From assembly GCA_900545245.1 (NCBI GenBank), contig UQYV01000011.1:1-64000 (forward strand): 64,000 bases of DNA, given 5' to 3'. Positions 35,509 through 43,980 of the stretch are shown here, one piece after another. The position numbers and the translations under genes are program-made. Position 1 is the stretch's first letter. Each line of letters starts with the position of its first letter. A model generated the notes under the pieces. The model was given only the letters and a program-made list of their open reading frames with translations. It had not been told where the DNA came from and did no database searches. This stretch comes from an uncultured Bacteroidales bacterium (GTDB lineage: Bacteria > Bacteroidota > Bacteroidia > Bacteroidales > UBA932).

Positions 35509-36909
35509 ATGACAATGAAAAGATACACGATAATATTGCTATTCGTCCTCTCTGCCTTCCTTTCCGTCGGCTGCAAGCGTTTCCTTGATGTGAAGCCGCA
35601 GGGAAAGGTAATCCCTCAGACCGAGAGCGAGTATGCGGCTGTGCTGAACTACCGCTTGAACAACATCGAGGCGGGAGCATACGACTATGCTGTTGGGACT
35701 GCCTCCAACATCTCAATGTACGAGGGTTTCGCGGACGATTTCAACGCAAATCTTGCCGTCGGCAACCTTCCGATTTATGCGGGAACAGACTTTAACAAGC
35801 ATCAGGACATCTATCGAGACCTCTACGCTGTCATAAAGGACTGTAACATCATCATCGAGGCAATGGACGCCAAGGATAGCGATGAGGCACGCATGCTCTC
35901 CGCTGCCTGCAAGGGCCTCAAGGGCGTGAGCTACTATCAGCTGATGCGCAACTACTGCAAGGCCTACAAGAAGGCTTCTGCGGAGAATGAACTGGGGCTG
36001 TGCATCGTAGATGCCTTTGATATTGAGTACTATCCCGAGCGCTCAGACCTCCGCACCACGGCGGATTATGTGGTGAAGACGCTGAAATCATCAATAGCAT
36101 ACGGCATCTCCGACCCGAAATATATGTTTACTGCTGACGTCGTGAAGGCCTATCTTGCCAAAACCTATTTCTGGATTCAGGACTGGTCCGAGTGTCTTGC
36201 CCTGTGTGAGGAACTGGTGAAGATATACCCCCTGGAGGAGCGTGCAGACTACATCGCTGCAGTGAACAGCGAGTATGAGAAGACCTCGTCCGTGATTATC
36301 CGTTCGCACGTCAACGACAACAACACTTCTTCGGCTTCAATCCGCAGTCAGGCCATCGCCGACCTGCGCTCCCGTCCTCTTTCAGCGTCTCTTGTGAAAC
36401 TGTTCGACGCGAAGGATGTCCGTCTGGAGAATGTCTCGGGCAAATGGAAATGTCTCAAGGAACCGTCTGTGAAGCTTCGCTCGGCCGAACTTTATCTCAT
36501 GATTGCCGAGTGCCAAGCTCATCTTGGCCGCTCTTCGGATGCTCTTGAGACTCTGAACTTCATTCGCTCGAAACGTGTTGAAGGATGGGGCGGATGGACG
36601 GAGGCTACTCTTCCGGAAGTTGATGCCAATCAGAGGATTAAGGTCGATGCCGAGGGTAAGCCGCTCTCGAGGCTGATGTCCGCGATTCTGAACGAGCGCC
36701 GCATGGAACTTTTCGGTGAGGGCGACCGCTGGTTTGAACTTAAGCGAAACGGAATGCCGACATGGCGGATAATCAACGATGCGACTGGCATATACCAGAA
36801 ATACACGATGGAGGAATATATGTACACGTTCCCGATAAATAAAGATGACACGGAATTGAAGGATTACATTAAACAGAATGAAGGTTATGTTGAATACAGT
36901 AGCAAATAG
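35509..36909 (+). CDS. SusD/RagB-family nutrient-binding lipoprotein
   Basis: A 466-residue lipoprotein partner of the frameshifted SusC. The signal peptide ends FLSVGC, followed by KRFLDVKPQGKVIPQTESEY, the typical RagB/SusD start. TPR-like helices (AACKGLKGVSYYQLMRNYC) and the C-terminal signature SAELYLMIAECQAHLGRSSD with NERRMELFGEGDRWFELKR are clear. A second in-frame ATG is at 35515. The last 32 nt overlap the next small gene. Confidence 0.92.
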   Translation: MTMKRYTIILLFVLSAFLSVGCKRFLDVKPQGKVIPQTESEYAAVLNYRLNNIEAGAYDYAVGTASNISMYEGFADDFNANLAVGNLPIYAGTDFNKHQDIYRDLYAVIKDCNIIIEAMDAKDSDEARMLSAACKGLKGVSYYQLMRNYCKAYKKASAENELGLCIVDAFDIEYYPERSDLRTTADYVVKTLKSSIAYGISDPKYMFTADVVKAYLAKTYFWIQDWSECLALCEELVKIYPLEERADYIAAVNSEYEKTSSVIIRSHVNDNNTSSASIRSQAIADLRSRPLSASLVKLFDAKDVRLENVSGKWKCLKEPSVKLRSAELYLMIAECQAHLGRSSDALETLNFIRSKRVEGWGGWTEATLPEVDANQRIKVDAEGKPLSRLMSAILNERRMELFGEGDRWFELKRNGMPTWRIINDATGIYQKYTMEEYMYTFPINKDDTELKDYIKQNEGYVEYSSK

Positions 36910-37111
36910 GTGGCGTTTCGACGCTGTTCTTCCCGCGTTTGCGTTCGTGGCTTTTGTTGTTGCGGTTTCGTCTTGCGGCAACTACGACCCTCTTCCGCCC
37001 AAGACAGAGGCAGCGACTTCCTACTACATCCCGGCCCCGGAGACCCCGACCCAGGACGAAATAGACGAGATGAAGGCCGAACGGGATGAGTACAGCAAAT
37101 TGACTAAATAG
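36878..37111 (+). CDS. Small hypothetical lipoprotein
   Basis: A 77-residue product with a hydrophobic segment (LPAFAFVAFVVAVSSC) ending in a lipobox, then a short Pro/Glu-rich tail (NYDPLPPKTEAATSYYIPAP). It overlaps the end of susD by 32 nt in another frame. Position and lipobox suggest a real small subunit of the Sus operon, but no family is recognised. Confidence 0.55.
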   Translation: MKVMLNTVANRWRFDAVLPAFAFVAFVVAVSSCGNYDPLPPKTEAATSYYIPAPETPTQDEIDEMKAERDEYSKLTK

Positions 37112-37169
37112 TCTACGATTATCTCGAAAACAGATTTCAAGTTGTTTTAATTATTAAATGTTTATGCGT

Positions 37170-38525
37170 ATGAAAAAGATTACTATCGCATTGGCAGCCG
37201 CGCTCGCAGTTCTGAGCGCCTGCGAAAAGACCCCGGCTCTCCCGGTGGTACAGTTTGACAAGACGAACTACATCCTGCCGGCCGATGAACCGGTCACGGT
37301 AAAGGTTGTTTCTGATGTTGCTCTCACAGACGATGTCACATTCACCCTCGGCGGAACAGCTGTAAAGGATGTTGATTATACCGTTTCTCCGGAGACGTCA
37401 GTTTCTTTTGCTGATGCTGTTGCGGCTGAGATAGTCATAACTCCTCTCAACAACCTTGAAGACAAGAATATCGTGCTTGAACTCGCGGCAAAGGCCGGCT
37501 CTTTCACAGTCGGGCAGAATGCCAAGGCAACTGTTGTCATCACTCCGAAGGAAAAGGTTTATTGCAGCTTTGAAAAATCTGCGACCCTTCTTCCAGGAAC
37601 CTTTGAACGCACGGTCTCGCTTAAATTGATTGGTGCCGATACGGGCGAAAAATTCAGGACATCTGGAGAGCTCAAGATTCCATTCACTGTTTCTGGGACA
37701 GCTGTCGAAGGCACAGATTACGAGATTGTTGGGGGAGAAAAGTTTTTTGTCGCTGCCAATGGGACAAATGAGGCTACCGTTAAAGTCAGGTCAAAGTATG
37801 AGACAGTTCCTGAAACACTTCCTGCGCTGACGTTTAATGTGGTTTCTGGGGAGCGGTTCCTTGCAGGCGTAAAGTCTTCAACCGAAATTGTATTTGGTAA
37901 TGTGCTTCAGTTCACTGAATTTGTCGGCAAATGGGCATATTCAAGCTATCCGCTTCATGATGACCCTGCAGCTGATAAGGGAACATTTGATGTGTTGATT
38001 AATGATGGATATTCAACGTCTGATACATGGGAAGAAAATATTCCGTGGAAGAATACTACTTCAGATGTGATTGAATTTAAAGCTGAAGATGGAGTCAATA
38101 AACTGACTGTAAGTGGAACTGGAGATATCTTTGATTTCCTTACAAATGCAGAAATTATTGATGTAAAACCACATTCTTACACCTATTATTATTACGAATA
38201 TACTAATAAAGATGCCGCGACATTGGACGCTGCTGTCGAAGTTACGCTTTCTGATGTAAACTATGATTTTGCCAAGACATCAACAAAATATAAAGTAGGC
38301 CGTATAATTCTTAATCTGAGAGAGAATGGACAGACACTTGATTTGATAATACCAGCAGGATATTCATCAAATGAAAGCGCCACAGAATTAACTAAAAACT
38401 ATGATCCTGTGAATGGACCTTATTTTAAGACTGTGCGTGGCTATGAGGATGGTAGTGTATGGACAATGTTCCTTGGCATGGGATATTGGGATTTATACTA
38501 TGTCTTCAAGAAAGTCGCTGAATAA
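37170..38525 (+). CDS. Calx-beta-like surface lipoprotein
   Basis: A 451-residue lipoprotein with signal peptide MKKITIALAAALAVLSAC. Two Calx-beta/Ig-like repeats follow (about 30-125: VTFTLGGTAVKDVDYTVSP; about 130-245: IPFTVSGTAVEGTDYEIV). The last ~200 residues (FVGKWAYSSYPLHDDPAADK onward) look like a separate beta-barrel or lipocalin-like domain. Base composition falls towards AT in this last part, unlike the susC and susD genes. ATG 37170 is chosen because it opens the signal peptide; 37158 adds four residues. It closes the operon before a strong terminator. Confidence 0.75.
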   Translation: MKKITIALAAALAVLSACEKTPALPVVQFDKTNYILPADEPVTVKVVSDVALTDDVTFTLGGTAVKDVDYTVSPETSVSFADAVAAEIVITPLNNLEDKNIVLELAAKAGSFTVGQNAKATVVITPKEKVYCSFEKSATLLPGTFERTVSLKLIGADTGEKFRTSGELKIPFTVSGTAVEGTDYEIVGGEKFFVAANGTNEATVKVRSKYETVPETLPALTFNVVSGERFLAGVKSSTEIVFGNVLQFTEFVGKWAYSSYPLHDDPAADKGTFDVLINDGYSTSDTWEENIPWKNTTSDVIEFKAEDGVNKLTVSGTGDIFDFLTNAEIIDVKPHSYTYYYYEYTNKDAATLDAAVEVTLSDVNYDFAKTSTKYKVGRIILNLRENGQTLDLIIPAGYSSNESATELTKNYDPVNGPYFKTVRGYEDGSVWTMFLGMGYWDLYYVFKKVAE

Positions 38526-38551
38526 TCAGTTGATTTTAAGGTAGAACAAAG

Positions 38552-38587
38552 CGCCTCCGTCGCGATGATTCGCAGCGGAGGCGTTTT
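38552..38587 (+). terminator. Terminator of the second Sus operon
   Basis: Perfect 8-bp stem CGCCTCCG (38552-38559) / CGGAGGCG (38576-38583) followed by TTTT, 26 bp after the stop of the last lipoprotein gene. Confidence 0.85.
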
Positions 38588-38630
38588 CTGTATATTCTCA
38601 TCCCGGGAAAAATAGGGGAATCCTTGTGCG

Positions 38631-39275
38631 TTACTTCTTGTAGATAATATTCAGTCCGTCGCGCAGGGGGAGTATCACATTCTCGACCCTCGGGTCGGCT
38701 GCGACCATCTCGTTGAAGGCGAGTATGCCTTGAGTCTGTCTGTCTTGTGAAATGGTCTCGGCGCAGACCTTGCCGTCCCAGAGGACGTTGTCGGCAAGAA
38801 TCCAGCCTCCGGGGCGGACGAGCGGGAACACCAGCTCGTAGTAGTCGCAGTATTCGCGTTTGTTCGCGTCAATGAATACCATGTCGTACTGCCGGAATAC
38901 TTCATTTTTAAATTCCAGTAGCGTCTTTTTGCAGTCCCCGATGTGGAGCGAAATCCTGTCACTCACTCCGGCCCGTTCAAAACCCTCGCGAATCAGGTCC
39001 TCAAGCTCGTCGTTGAGTTCCAGCGTGTCAAGATGACCGTCCTCAGGCAGCGCCGAGGCAAGGCATATAGAGGCGTAGCCGGTGAATGTCCCAAGCTCCA
39101 GCACGCGCTTCGCCCCGCTCATCTTTACGAGCATTCTCAGCAGTTCCCCCTGCACACTCCCGGAGAGCATTCTCGCGTGGTTGGTGCGGATGTTGGTCTG
39201 CTTCTCGACCCAGCGCAGCGCTTCAGACTGCTGTGTCGAATGCTCCCTGATGTATCTGTAAACCTCTTCGTCCAT
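38631..39275 (-). CDS. SAM-dependent O-methyltransferase
   Basis: A 214-residue class I methyltransferase of the caffeoyl-CoA/catechol O-methyltransferase family. SAM-binding motif I is RVLELGTFTGYASICLA, followed by TLELNDE, the metal-binding region MVFIDANKREYCDYYE and LVRPGGWILADNVLWDG. The substrate in bacteria is usually unknown; tRNA (TrmR) or small phenolics are possibilities. It lies 59 nt behind nrdG on the same strand and may be cotranscribed with nrdD-nrdG. Confidence 0.88.
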   Translation of the reverse strand: MDEEVYRYIREHSTQQSEALRWVEKQTNIRTNHARMLSGSVQGELLRMLVKMSGAKRVLELGTFTGYASICLASALPEDGHLDTLELNDELEDLIREGFERAGVSDRISLHIGDCKKTLLEFKNEVFRQYDMVFIDANKREYCDYYELVFPLVRPGGWILADNVLWDGKVCAETISQDRQTQGILAFNEMVAADPRVENVILPLRDGLNIIYKK

Positions 39276-39319
39276 ATATTGAATTTTTGTATGCCGGCGT
39301 GGATATCAGAACTTTGACG

Positions 39320-39347
39320 ACGACCGCAACGCAGCTATTCGCTTTTT
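39320..39347 (-). repeat. Partial family 1 repeat at the nrdG stop
   Basis: On the minus strand TAAAAAGCGAATAGCTGCGT then TGCGG matches the 5' segment of the family 1 repeat, but the core and 3' arm are missing. The segment encodes the last residues and the stop codon of nrdG. Confidence 0.6.
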
Positions 39348-39853
39348 AGGCAATCCTGACTGTGCGGATCATGCACATGAATAAGAGTCCGCGTCCCGTC
39401 AGCCTCAATCCTAAATAGTTTCTGATTGGTTTTAGGACTGCGCAGCCCGCCGCATTCCTTGATGTAGGGTCCGAGCTTTATGTAGTTGAAATTCCGTGCG
39501 TCAATTCCGGAGGGCACCTCGTCCCGTCCCGAATACCACCCCGTCTTTAGACCCGGCCAAAGTTTCCGCACCCGAATCGCGCACAATTCCACCTCCTCGG
39601 GTGAATTGTCTCCTCCCATAAAACAAACGCAGGTCACGCACGGCGCATAATCGCCCACGACTGTGTCCAGCCCGCTGAAATCCTCGCCGTTCCCGTCCGG
39701 CAGCACCCCGCAGAGAACCTCTCCGGTGTCTTCCCAGAGCCACTGGCTGTGACAGCCCTCGCAACGGTTCGGACACCCGGTGATGTTTATGGCAAGCGTC
39801 ACCTCGTCAGGAATCTCCTGGCATACAATGTCATAGTTGTAAAATTTCAGCAT
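39335..39853 (-). CDS. nrdG: Anaerobic ribonucleotide reductase activating protein
   Basis: NrdG is the radical SAM enzyme that generates the glycyl radical on NrdD. The 172-residue protein has the 4Fe-4S motif C-x3-C-x2-C in GCPNRCEGCHS, preceded by LAINITG, and the later stretch CVCFMGGDNSPEEVEL. The frame opens at 40018, but the family start MLKFYNYDIV lies at 39853; upstream sequence belongs to a structured repeat. It follows nrdD by 177 nt on the same strand. Confidence 0.92.
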   Translation of the reverse strand: MLKFYNYDIVCQEIPDEVTLAINITGCPNRCEGCHSQWLWEDTGEVLCGVLPDGNGEDFSGLDTVVGDYAPCVTCVCFMGGDNSPEEVELCAIRVRKLWPGLKTGWYSGRDEVPSGIDARNFNYIKLGPYIKECGGLRSPKTNQKLFRIEADGTRTLIHVHDPHSQDCLKSE

Positions 39854-39933
39854 TCTCTTTCTACTCAAAAATTTTTTCGGCTCCACTCCGTCTTGCTCAA
39901 GCTTGCAGCTCAATATGTTTGTTTGCAGGAACT

Positions 39934-40040
39934 CGATAAGTAGATGAAGAGCAAGGCGGACACCGCGGACAAAACCGCAGCAACCTGTTGGTTGTGAGGA
40001 TTTTGTCAAGATGTCCAACGCAGCTATTCGCTACTTTGCG
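39934..40040 (-). repeat. 3'-end structured repeat, family 1, copy B (between nrdD and nrdG)
   Basis: In the nrdD direction: outer arm from GCGAATAGC including the nrdD stop, the 5' segment GCTGCGTTG, middle stem GACAAAA/TTTTGTC, core ATCCTCACAACC-AACA-GGTTGCTGCGGT, GCCTTGC and the partner arm. Outer arms 40040-40023 and 39952-39934 pair imperfectly (for example AAGTAG/CTACTT). It lies inside the nrdD-nrdG transcript. Confidence 0.82.
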
Positions 40041-42154
40041 ACTTCCGCACTCTCGATTTCGCCGTGATCGTGGGCATAATACCTCCGCCCCGCCTCAGCC
40101 TGCCGTGCTGCAGAGAAGTTGCTGACCCTCTTCATATATCCGATGATTCGGGTGAGGTAATCCACATTCTTGCTGTGGCACTTCGGGCACTCGTGCAGAT
40201 AGCGTTTGTCGATGTGTCCGCAGTCGTTGCAGATTGTGTTCGGGATGTTGAAGGTGAAGTAGTTGCAGCCCTCGTGTGCGGCCACCTTGAGCAGCTGCCT
40301 GTACTGCTCCTTGCTCAGATGCTCGTCCAGATTCATGTGCAGCGCCGAACCTCCCGTGAGATGCTCGATGTACTTGCGCCCATGGAGACGGAACTTATCG
40401 ATGATGTTGAGAGAGTCGTCCTCCACGATGTAGAAGTAGCTGTTGTAGCAGTCACGCGGGACCATATACCCGTCTTCCCTGTCCCACTTGGCGTGCTTCA
40501 CGCCCACATTTTCTGCAGGAATCATCTCACAATTGAAGAGAGTTTCCTTCGTGCGGTATTTCTTGTTATACCTTTCCATCACGCCGAGAACCTTCTGCAC
40601 GAACTCGGTGTATTGAGGATTGTCGGTAATCGGAATTCCGAGGAATTCTGCGGCTTCCACCATGCCGTTGATGCCGACCGTGAGGTACTGGCGGGCGATG
40701 TTGATGTAGCCGGCGTCGAACAGCGGCAGCATGCCCTTGCTCTGGAGCATTTTAAGGTTCTCGTTGTAGCCGAGCTGAACCTTGTGCACTGTATCGGTGA
40801 CGTCCTCAAGGAATGCGATGTAGTCCATGCCGTTCTTTACGGCGTACTGGATACAACGGTTGAGGTTTATGGTGAGCACGGACTTCGAGCCTGTTGAAAC
40901 TCCGCCCGCACCGAGCGTGTAGCTGAACCCGTTGTCCTGAATCTCGTTGCGCAGACGGCAGCAGCTTGCCAGCGAGTCCGCGTTATCACTCATATATGTA
41001 AAGAAAGAATGCCCTTCGGCATACATTTCGGCCGTAAAATCACCCCACTCCTTGTCACGCACATCACCGTCTTTCGTCAGAAGTGACATTGTCTCCACAG
41101 GGAAAGTGAGCGGAGTCTTTAGCCTCTCGGCGTTGAACCACTTCATAAACCTTTTCTGAAGCCAGCTCAACCCTTCCCAGTCAGGTTTGCTTCCGTCAGG
41201 GAAGTAGAATTCGCCGAACATGCTCTCGAAGTAGTAGCGGTCGTAATAGGCTATGTTCCAGAATACTGCCTGGAAGTTACGCGCTCCCGTCGGCTGGTTG
41301 ATGGAATAGACAATCTGCTCGAAGCAGTCGGTGATGACCTTGTCAATAGTCCTCTTCTTGAGCGAGAGATCCACCACATCATCAGCTCTCTTGTAGTAAT
41401 CGAGCCCATATTCCTTGCCGATGAAATAGTTCATGTACATCAGGAACTCCGGAGTTGCGCATGCACCGCTGAGCATGCTGGAGACGATGAATACAAGGTT
41501 TACGAATCCGCCGCAGAACGACTTGAGGTTGGTCGGCTTCGTGGAGTTTCCACCGATCGAGAGCGTGCCTCCGAGCAGCCAAGGATACATTGTGATGCTG
41601 GCGCAGTAGTTTGCGAGGGACGTCTCGTCATTTTTGTAGATGAAATGGCCTTTGAGCAGCTTTATATACTTGTCCGCGAACTCCTTGCCGTACATTTCCT
41701 TGAGACGGTCGCAGAGAATCCTGCGGTTCATCCTGATGAATCCCTTCTTCGGGAGTTCGCCCATCAGGGTGGCGATATTCTTATTCTCGACATTGGCGTT
41801 CGCGTCGAACTTGCTTCCGGTTGCCGGGTTCGTTGAGTTGCAGTAGTCGATGAGGAAGTTCAGTTTGTCGCGCGTGTCTCTGTCCTCGGCATGCCTCTGG
41901 CGGTAGAGCATGAACTCCTTCGCCACCTTGAAATACTTTTCGGCCATTAGCCCGATCTCCACCTGGTTCTGTATTTCCTCCACGGTCATTCCGTTCGTGA
42001 GCCTCACATGGGAGAGTATTGTCGTGAGGTCGTCGTCTGTCGCGAATGCCCCGACTGCAAGAAATGCTTTCCGGATTGCGTTCTTAATCTTATCGACCGA
42101 AAAAGGCACATGCTTGCCGTCGCGCTTGATGATGTAAATTTCTGAACTGCCCAT
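40031..42154 (-). CDS. nrdD: Anaerobic ribonucleoside-triphosphate reductase
   Basis: Class III ribonucleotide reductase, making deoxynucleotides without oxygen through a glycyl radical. The 707-residue protein has an N-terminal ATP-cone (IYIIKRDGKHVPFSVDKIKN), the catalytic barrel, a C-terminal zinc site with CNDCGH and CPKC, and the glycyl radical loop RIIGYMKRVSNF. NrdG is encoded next on the same strand. A good promoter lies at 42295-42265 and the leader contains a strong hairpin at 42191-42224. Confidence 0.95.
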   Translation of the reverse strand: MGSSEIYIIKRDGKHVPFSVDKIKNAIRKAFLAVGAFATDDDLTTILSHVRLTNGMTVEEIQNQVEIGLMAEKYFKVAKEFMLYRQRHAEDRDTRDKLNFLIDYCNSTNPATGSKFDANANVENKNIATLMGELPKKGFIRMNRRILCDRLKEMYGKEFADKYIKLLKGHFIYKNDETSLANYCASITMYPWLLGGTLSIGGNSTKPTNLKSFCGGFVNLVFIVSSMLSGACATPEFLMYMNYFIGKEYGLDYYKRADDVVDLSLKKRTIDKVITDCFEQIVYSINQPTGARNFQAVFWNIAYYDRYYFESMFGEFYFPDGSKPDWEGLSWLQKRFMKWFNAERLKTPLTFPVETMSLLTKDGDVRDKEWGDFTAEMYAEGHSFFTYMSDNADSLASCCRLRNEIQDNGFSYTLGAGGVSTGSKSVLTINLNRCIQYAVKNGMDYIAFLEDVTDTVHKVQLGYNENLKMLQSKGMLPLFDAGYINIARQYLTVGINGMVEAAEFLGIPITDNPQYTEFVQKVLGVMERYNKKYRTKETLFNCEMIPAENVGVKHAKWDREDGYMVPRDCYNSYFYIVEDDSLNIIDKFRLHGRKYIEHLTGGSALHMNLDEHLSKEQYRQLLKVAAHEGCNYFTFNIPNTICNDCGHIDKRYLHECPKCHSKNVDYLTRIIGYMKRVSNFSAARQAEAGRRYYAHDHGEIESAEVAK

Positions 42155-42190
42155 AATGTGTTGTTGTTTATTTTAGGTGTCGGATGCACC

Positions 42191-42224
42191 GACGATGAGT
42201 ATCAAATTGCTGATAATCATCGTC
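42191..42224 (-). promoter_or_regulatory. Strong hairpin in the nrdD 5' leader
   Basis: Arms GACGATGAGTATCA (42191-42204) and TGATAATCATCGTC (42211-42224) pair over 13 of 14 positions around a 6-nt loop. It lies between the nrdD promoter and start. A smaller GGTG/CACC stem follows. No T tract follows, so it is not an ordinary terminator. Confidence 0.65.
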
Positions 42225-42264
42225 TTGCCCGCGTTTGTCCTACTTTCCTTCCTTTGAGGGATAA

Positions 42265-42295
42265 CAAAATTATAGCTTGTCATTGAAATAGTCAA
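42265..42295 (-). promoter_or_regulatory. Promoter of nrdD
   Basis: -33 TTG at 42295-42293, 20-bp spacer, -7 TAATTTTG at 42272-42265, giving a leader of about 105 nt. Confidence 0.65.
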
Positions 42296-42495
42296 GAAAT
42301 ATATGCTCTAATTATTCACAAAGTTATTAACAATGGCGTCTGGTGGCTGCGAAATGGCGTTTTTGCCATAGATTTGTTTTACAATTTTGAATACATATAA
42401 TTTGTGACCCATATTTCCCAAGCCTGCGCGCCCCATATGTGGCTTGAGTTTTTTTATGTCAAAAAATATGTTTATGAATAGATGAAATCGAAAAA

Positions 42496-42527
42496 TTTTG
42501 CTATATCGATGTTTTGGGCTACCTTTG
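42496..42527 (+). promoter_or_regulatory. Promoter of the MATE efflux gene
   Basis: -33 TTTTG at 42496-42500, 19-bp spacer, -7 TACCTTTG at 42520-42527; leader about 50 nt. The remaining 428-bp gap between nrdD and this gene holds the nrdD leader and promoter and otherwise no gene that I can see. Confidence 0.7.
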
Positions 42528-42583
42528 CCCACCTTTTACGGATGATAGTGTATTAAATTATTGTAGGTCAAAGATTTATTGTT

Positions 42584-43948
42584 ATGGAAAAGATGAGGGA
42601 CAGCATAGATTTCAGTTCTGAGAACATTCCGGCTCTCTATCGGAAAGTGCTCTATCCCACATTGTTGGGAATGCTTGCTGCCGTGTCCTACACCATCGCG
42701 GACGGAATCTTCGTCGGTCAGGGCGTGGGAAGTGACGCCCTCGCCGCAATCAACATCGCTGCTCCGCTCTTTCTGATATCTTCAGGTCTCGCGCTGATGT
42801 TCGGCTTCGGTGGCTCGGTCGTGGCCTCGATTCATCTGGCAAACGGCAAGGAAAAGACAGCGCGAATTGTTACAACGCAGTCCCTTGCTGCAACTGCAGC
42901 GGCCCAACTTCTCATCACTGCCCTTGCGCTCATTTTCCCGGAGCATACCTTGCGCATTTTCGGCTGCTCCGACACGCTGATGGCTCTTGCCAAGGATTAT
43001 CTGTTCGGCTATGCGCCCTTCCTCGTGTTCAACGGCCTGCTTATAGCCTCGGAGTTCTTCGTAAGACTCGACGGGTCTCCGAAGTTCGCGATGGCGGCCA
43101 GCGTGGTCGCGTCAGGCATCAACGTATTTCTCGACTGGCTGTTCATTTTCCCGATGAAGATGGGCATTTTCGGTGCTGCAATCGCGACCGGCATAGGCAC
43201 TGCGATCGGCATGATCATGCTCGTCCTCTACCTCGCGACTCCGCAGCATAAACTCCATTTCGTGAGGTTCAAGCTCACGAGAACAGGACTCGGGCTGACG
43301 TTTCGCAATATCGGCTATATGTGCAAGTTGGGCGTATCTTCGCTGCTTTCCGAACTTTCCGTAGCCTTCCTCATGCTCTGCGGCAATTTTGTCTTCATCC
43401 GTCTCTGTGGCGACTCCGGCGTTGCGGCCTTCAGCGTGGTGTGCTACCTCTTCCCGGTCGTGTTCATGATTAACAACTCCATGGGGCAGGCCGCTCAGCC
43501 TATCATCAGTTACAACTACGGCTTACAGCGCACGGACAAGACCCGCCTTGCGCTCAACGTCTCAATGAAGACGGCGCTCGTCTATGGTGTGGTCATAGTT
43601 CTCGTCTCGCTCCTCGGCGCCGAATGGGTTGTCAAGATGTTCCTCAAGTCCTCCGACCCGGCCTATCCTCTCGCTGTCAGCGGTTTGCGCCTCTTCTCCG
43701 CCGGTTTCATCCCGTTCGCCGTCAACGTCATGGCGATGAGCTATTTCCAGAGTATCGAACGCGCCAAGTCCGCCACCCTCATCACCATCCTTCGCAGCTT
43801 TGTTTTCATGGGCGGCGCCTTCGTTGCTCTTCCGCCCCTTCTTGGCATCAATGGAGCCTGGCTCGCCGTTCCCACCTCCGAAATCCTCACCATGCTCGTC
43901 GTCCTTCTCATCTTCCGGAAGGCGGGCCCGATATCTTCCGGAAATTAG
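42584..43948 (+). CDS. MATE-family multidrug efflux protein
   Basis: A 454-residue inner-membrane antiporter with about twelve membrane segments, of the MepA/DinF-like MATE group. It begins with the typical NIPALYRKVLYPTLLGMLAAVSY and VGQGVGSDALAAINIAAPL; the second half repeats the fold (GQAAQPIISYNYG). It probably exports cationic drugs or metabolites using a Na+ or H+ gradient. It is transcribed alone, diverging from nrdD and converging on the deformylase gene. Confidence 0.9.
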   Translation: MEKMRDSIDFSSENIPALYRKVLYPTLLGMLAAVSYTIADGIFVGQGVGSDALAAINIAAPLFLISSGLALMFGFGGSVVASIHLANGKEKTARIVTTQSLAATAAAQLLITALALIFPEHTLRIFGCSDTLMALAKDYLFGYAPFLVFNGLLIASEFFVRLDGSPKFAMAASVVASGINVFLDWLFIFPMKMGIFGAAIATGIGTAIGMIMLVLYLATPQHKLHFVRFKLTRTGLGLTFRNIGYMCKLGVSSLLSELSVAFLMLCGNFVFIRLCGDSGVAAFSVVCYLFPVVFMINNSMGQAAQPIISYNYGLQRTDKTRLALNVSMKTALVYGVVIVLVSLLGAEWVVKMFLKSSDPAYPLAVSGLRLFSAGFIPFAVNVMAMSYFQSIERAKSATLITILRSFVFMGGAFVALPPLLGINGAWLAVPTSEILTMLVVLLIFRKAGPISSGN

Positions 43949-43980
43949 TCTTCTCCTTTGTGCTGTGACTGCAGGAGCCG

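Noticed and set aside
39854..40018. N-terminal extension of nrdG upstream of 39853
   Set aside because: The stretch is translated from the family 1 repeat; the family start is at 39853.
42312..42332. TTATTCACA and TTATTAACA, DnaA-box-like words 12 bp apart near the nrdD promoter
   Set aside because: Only the first is a perfect match, the region is AT-rich, and no replication genes or further boxes are nearby; chance is likely.
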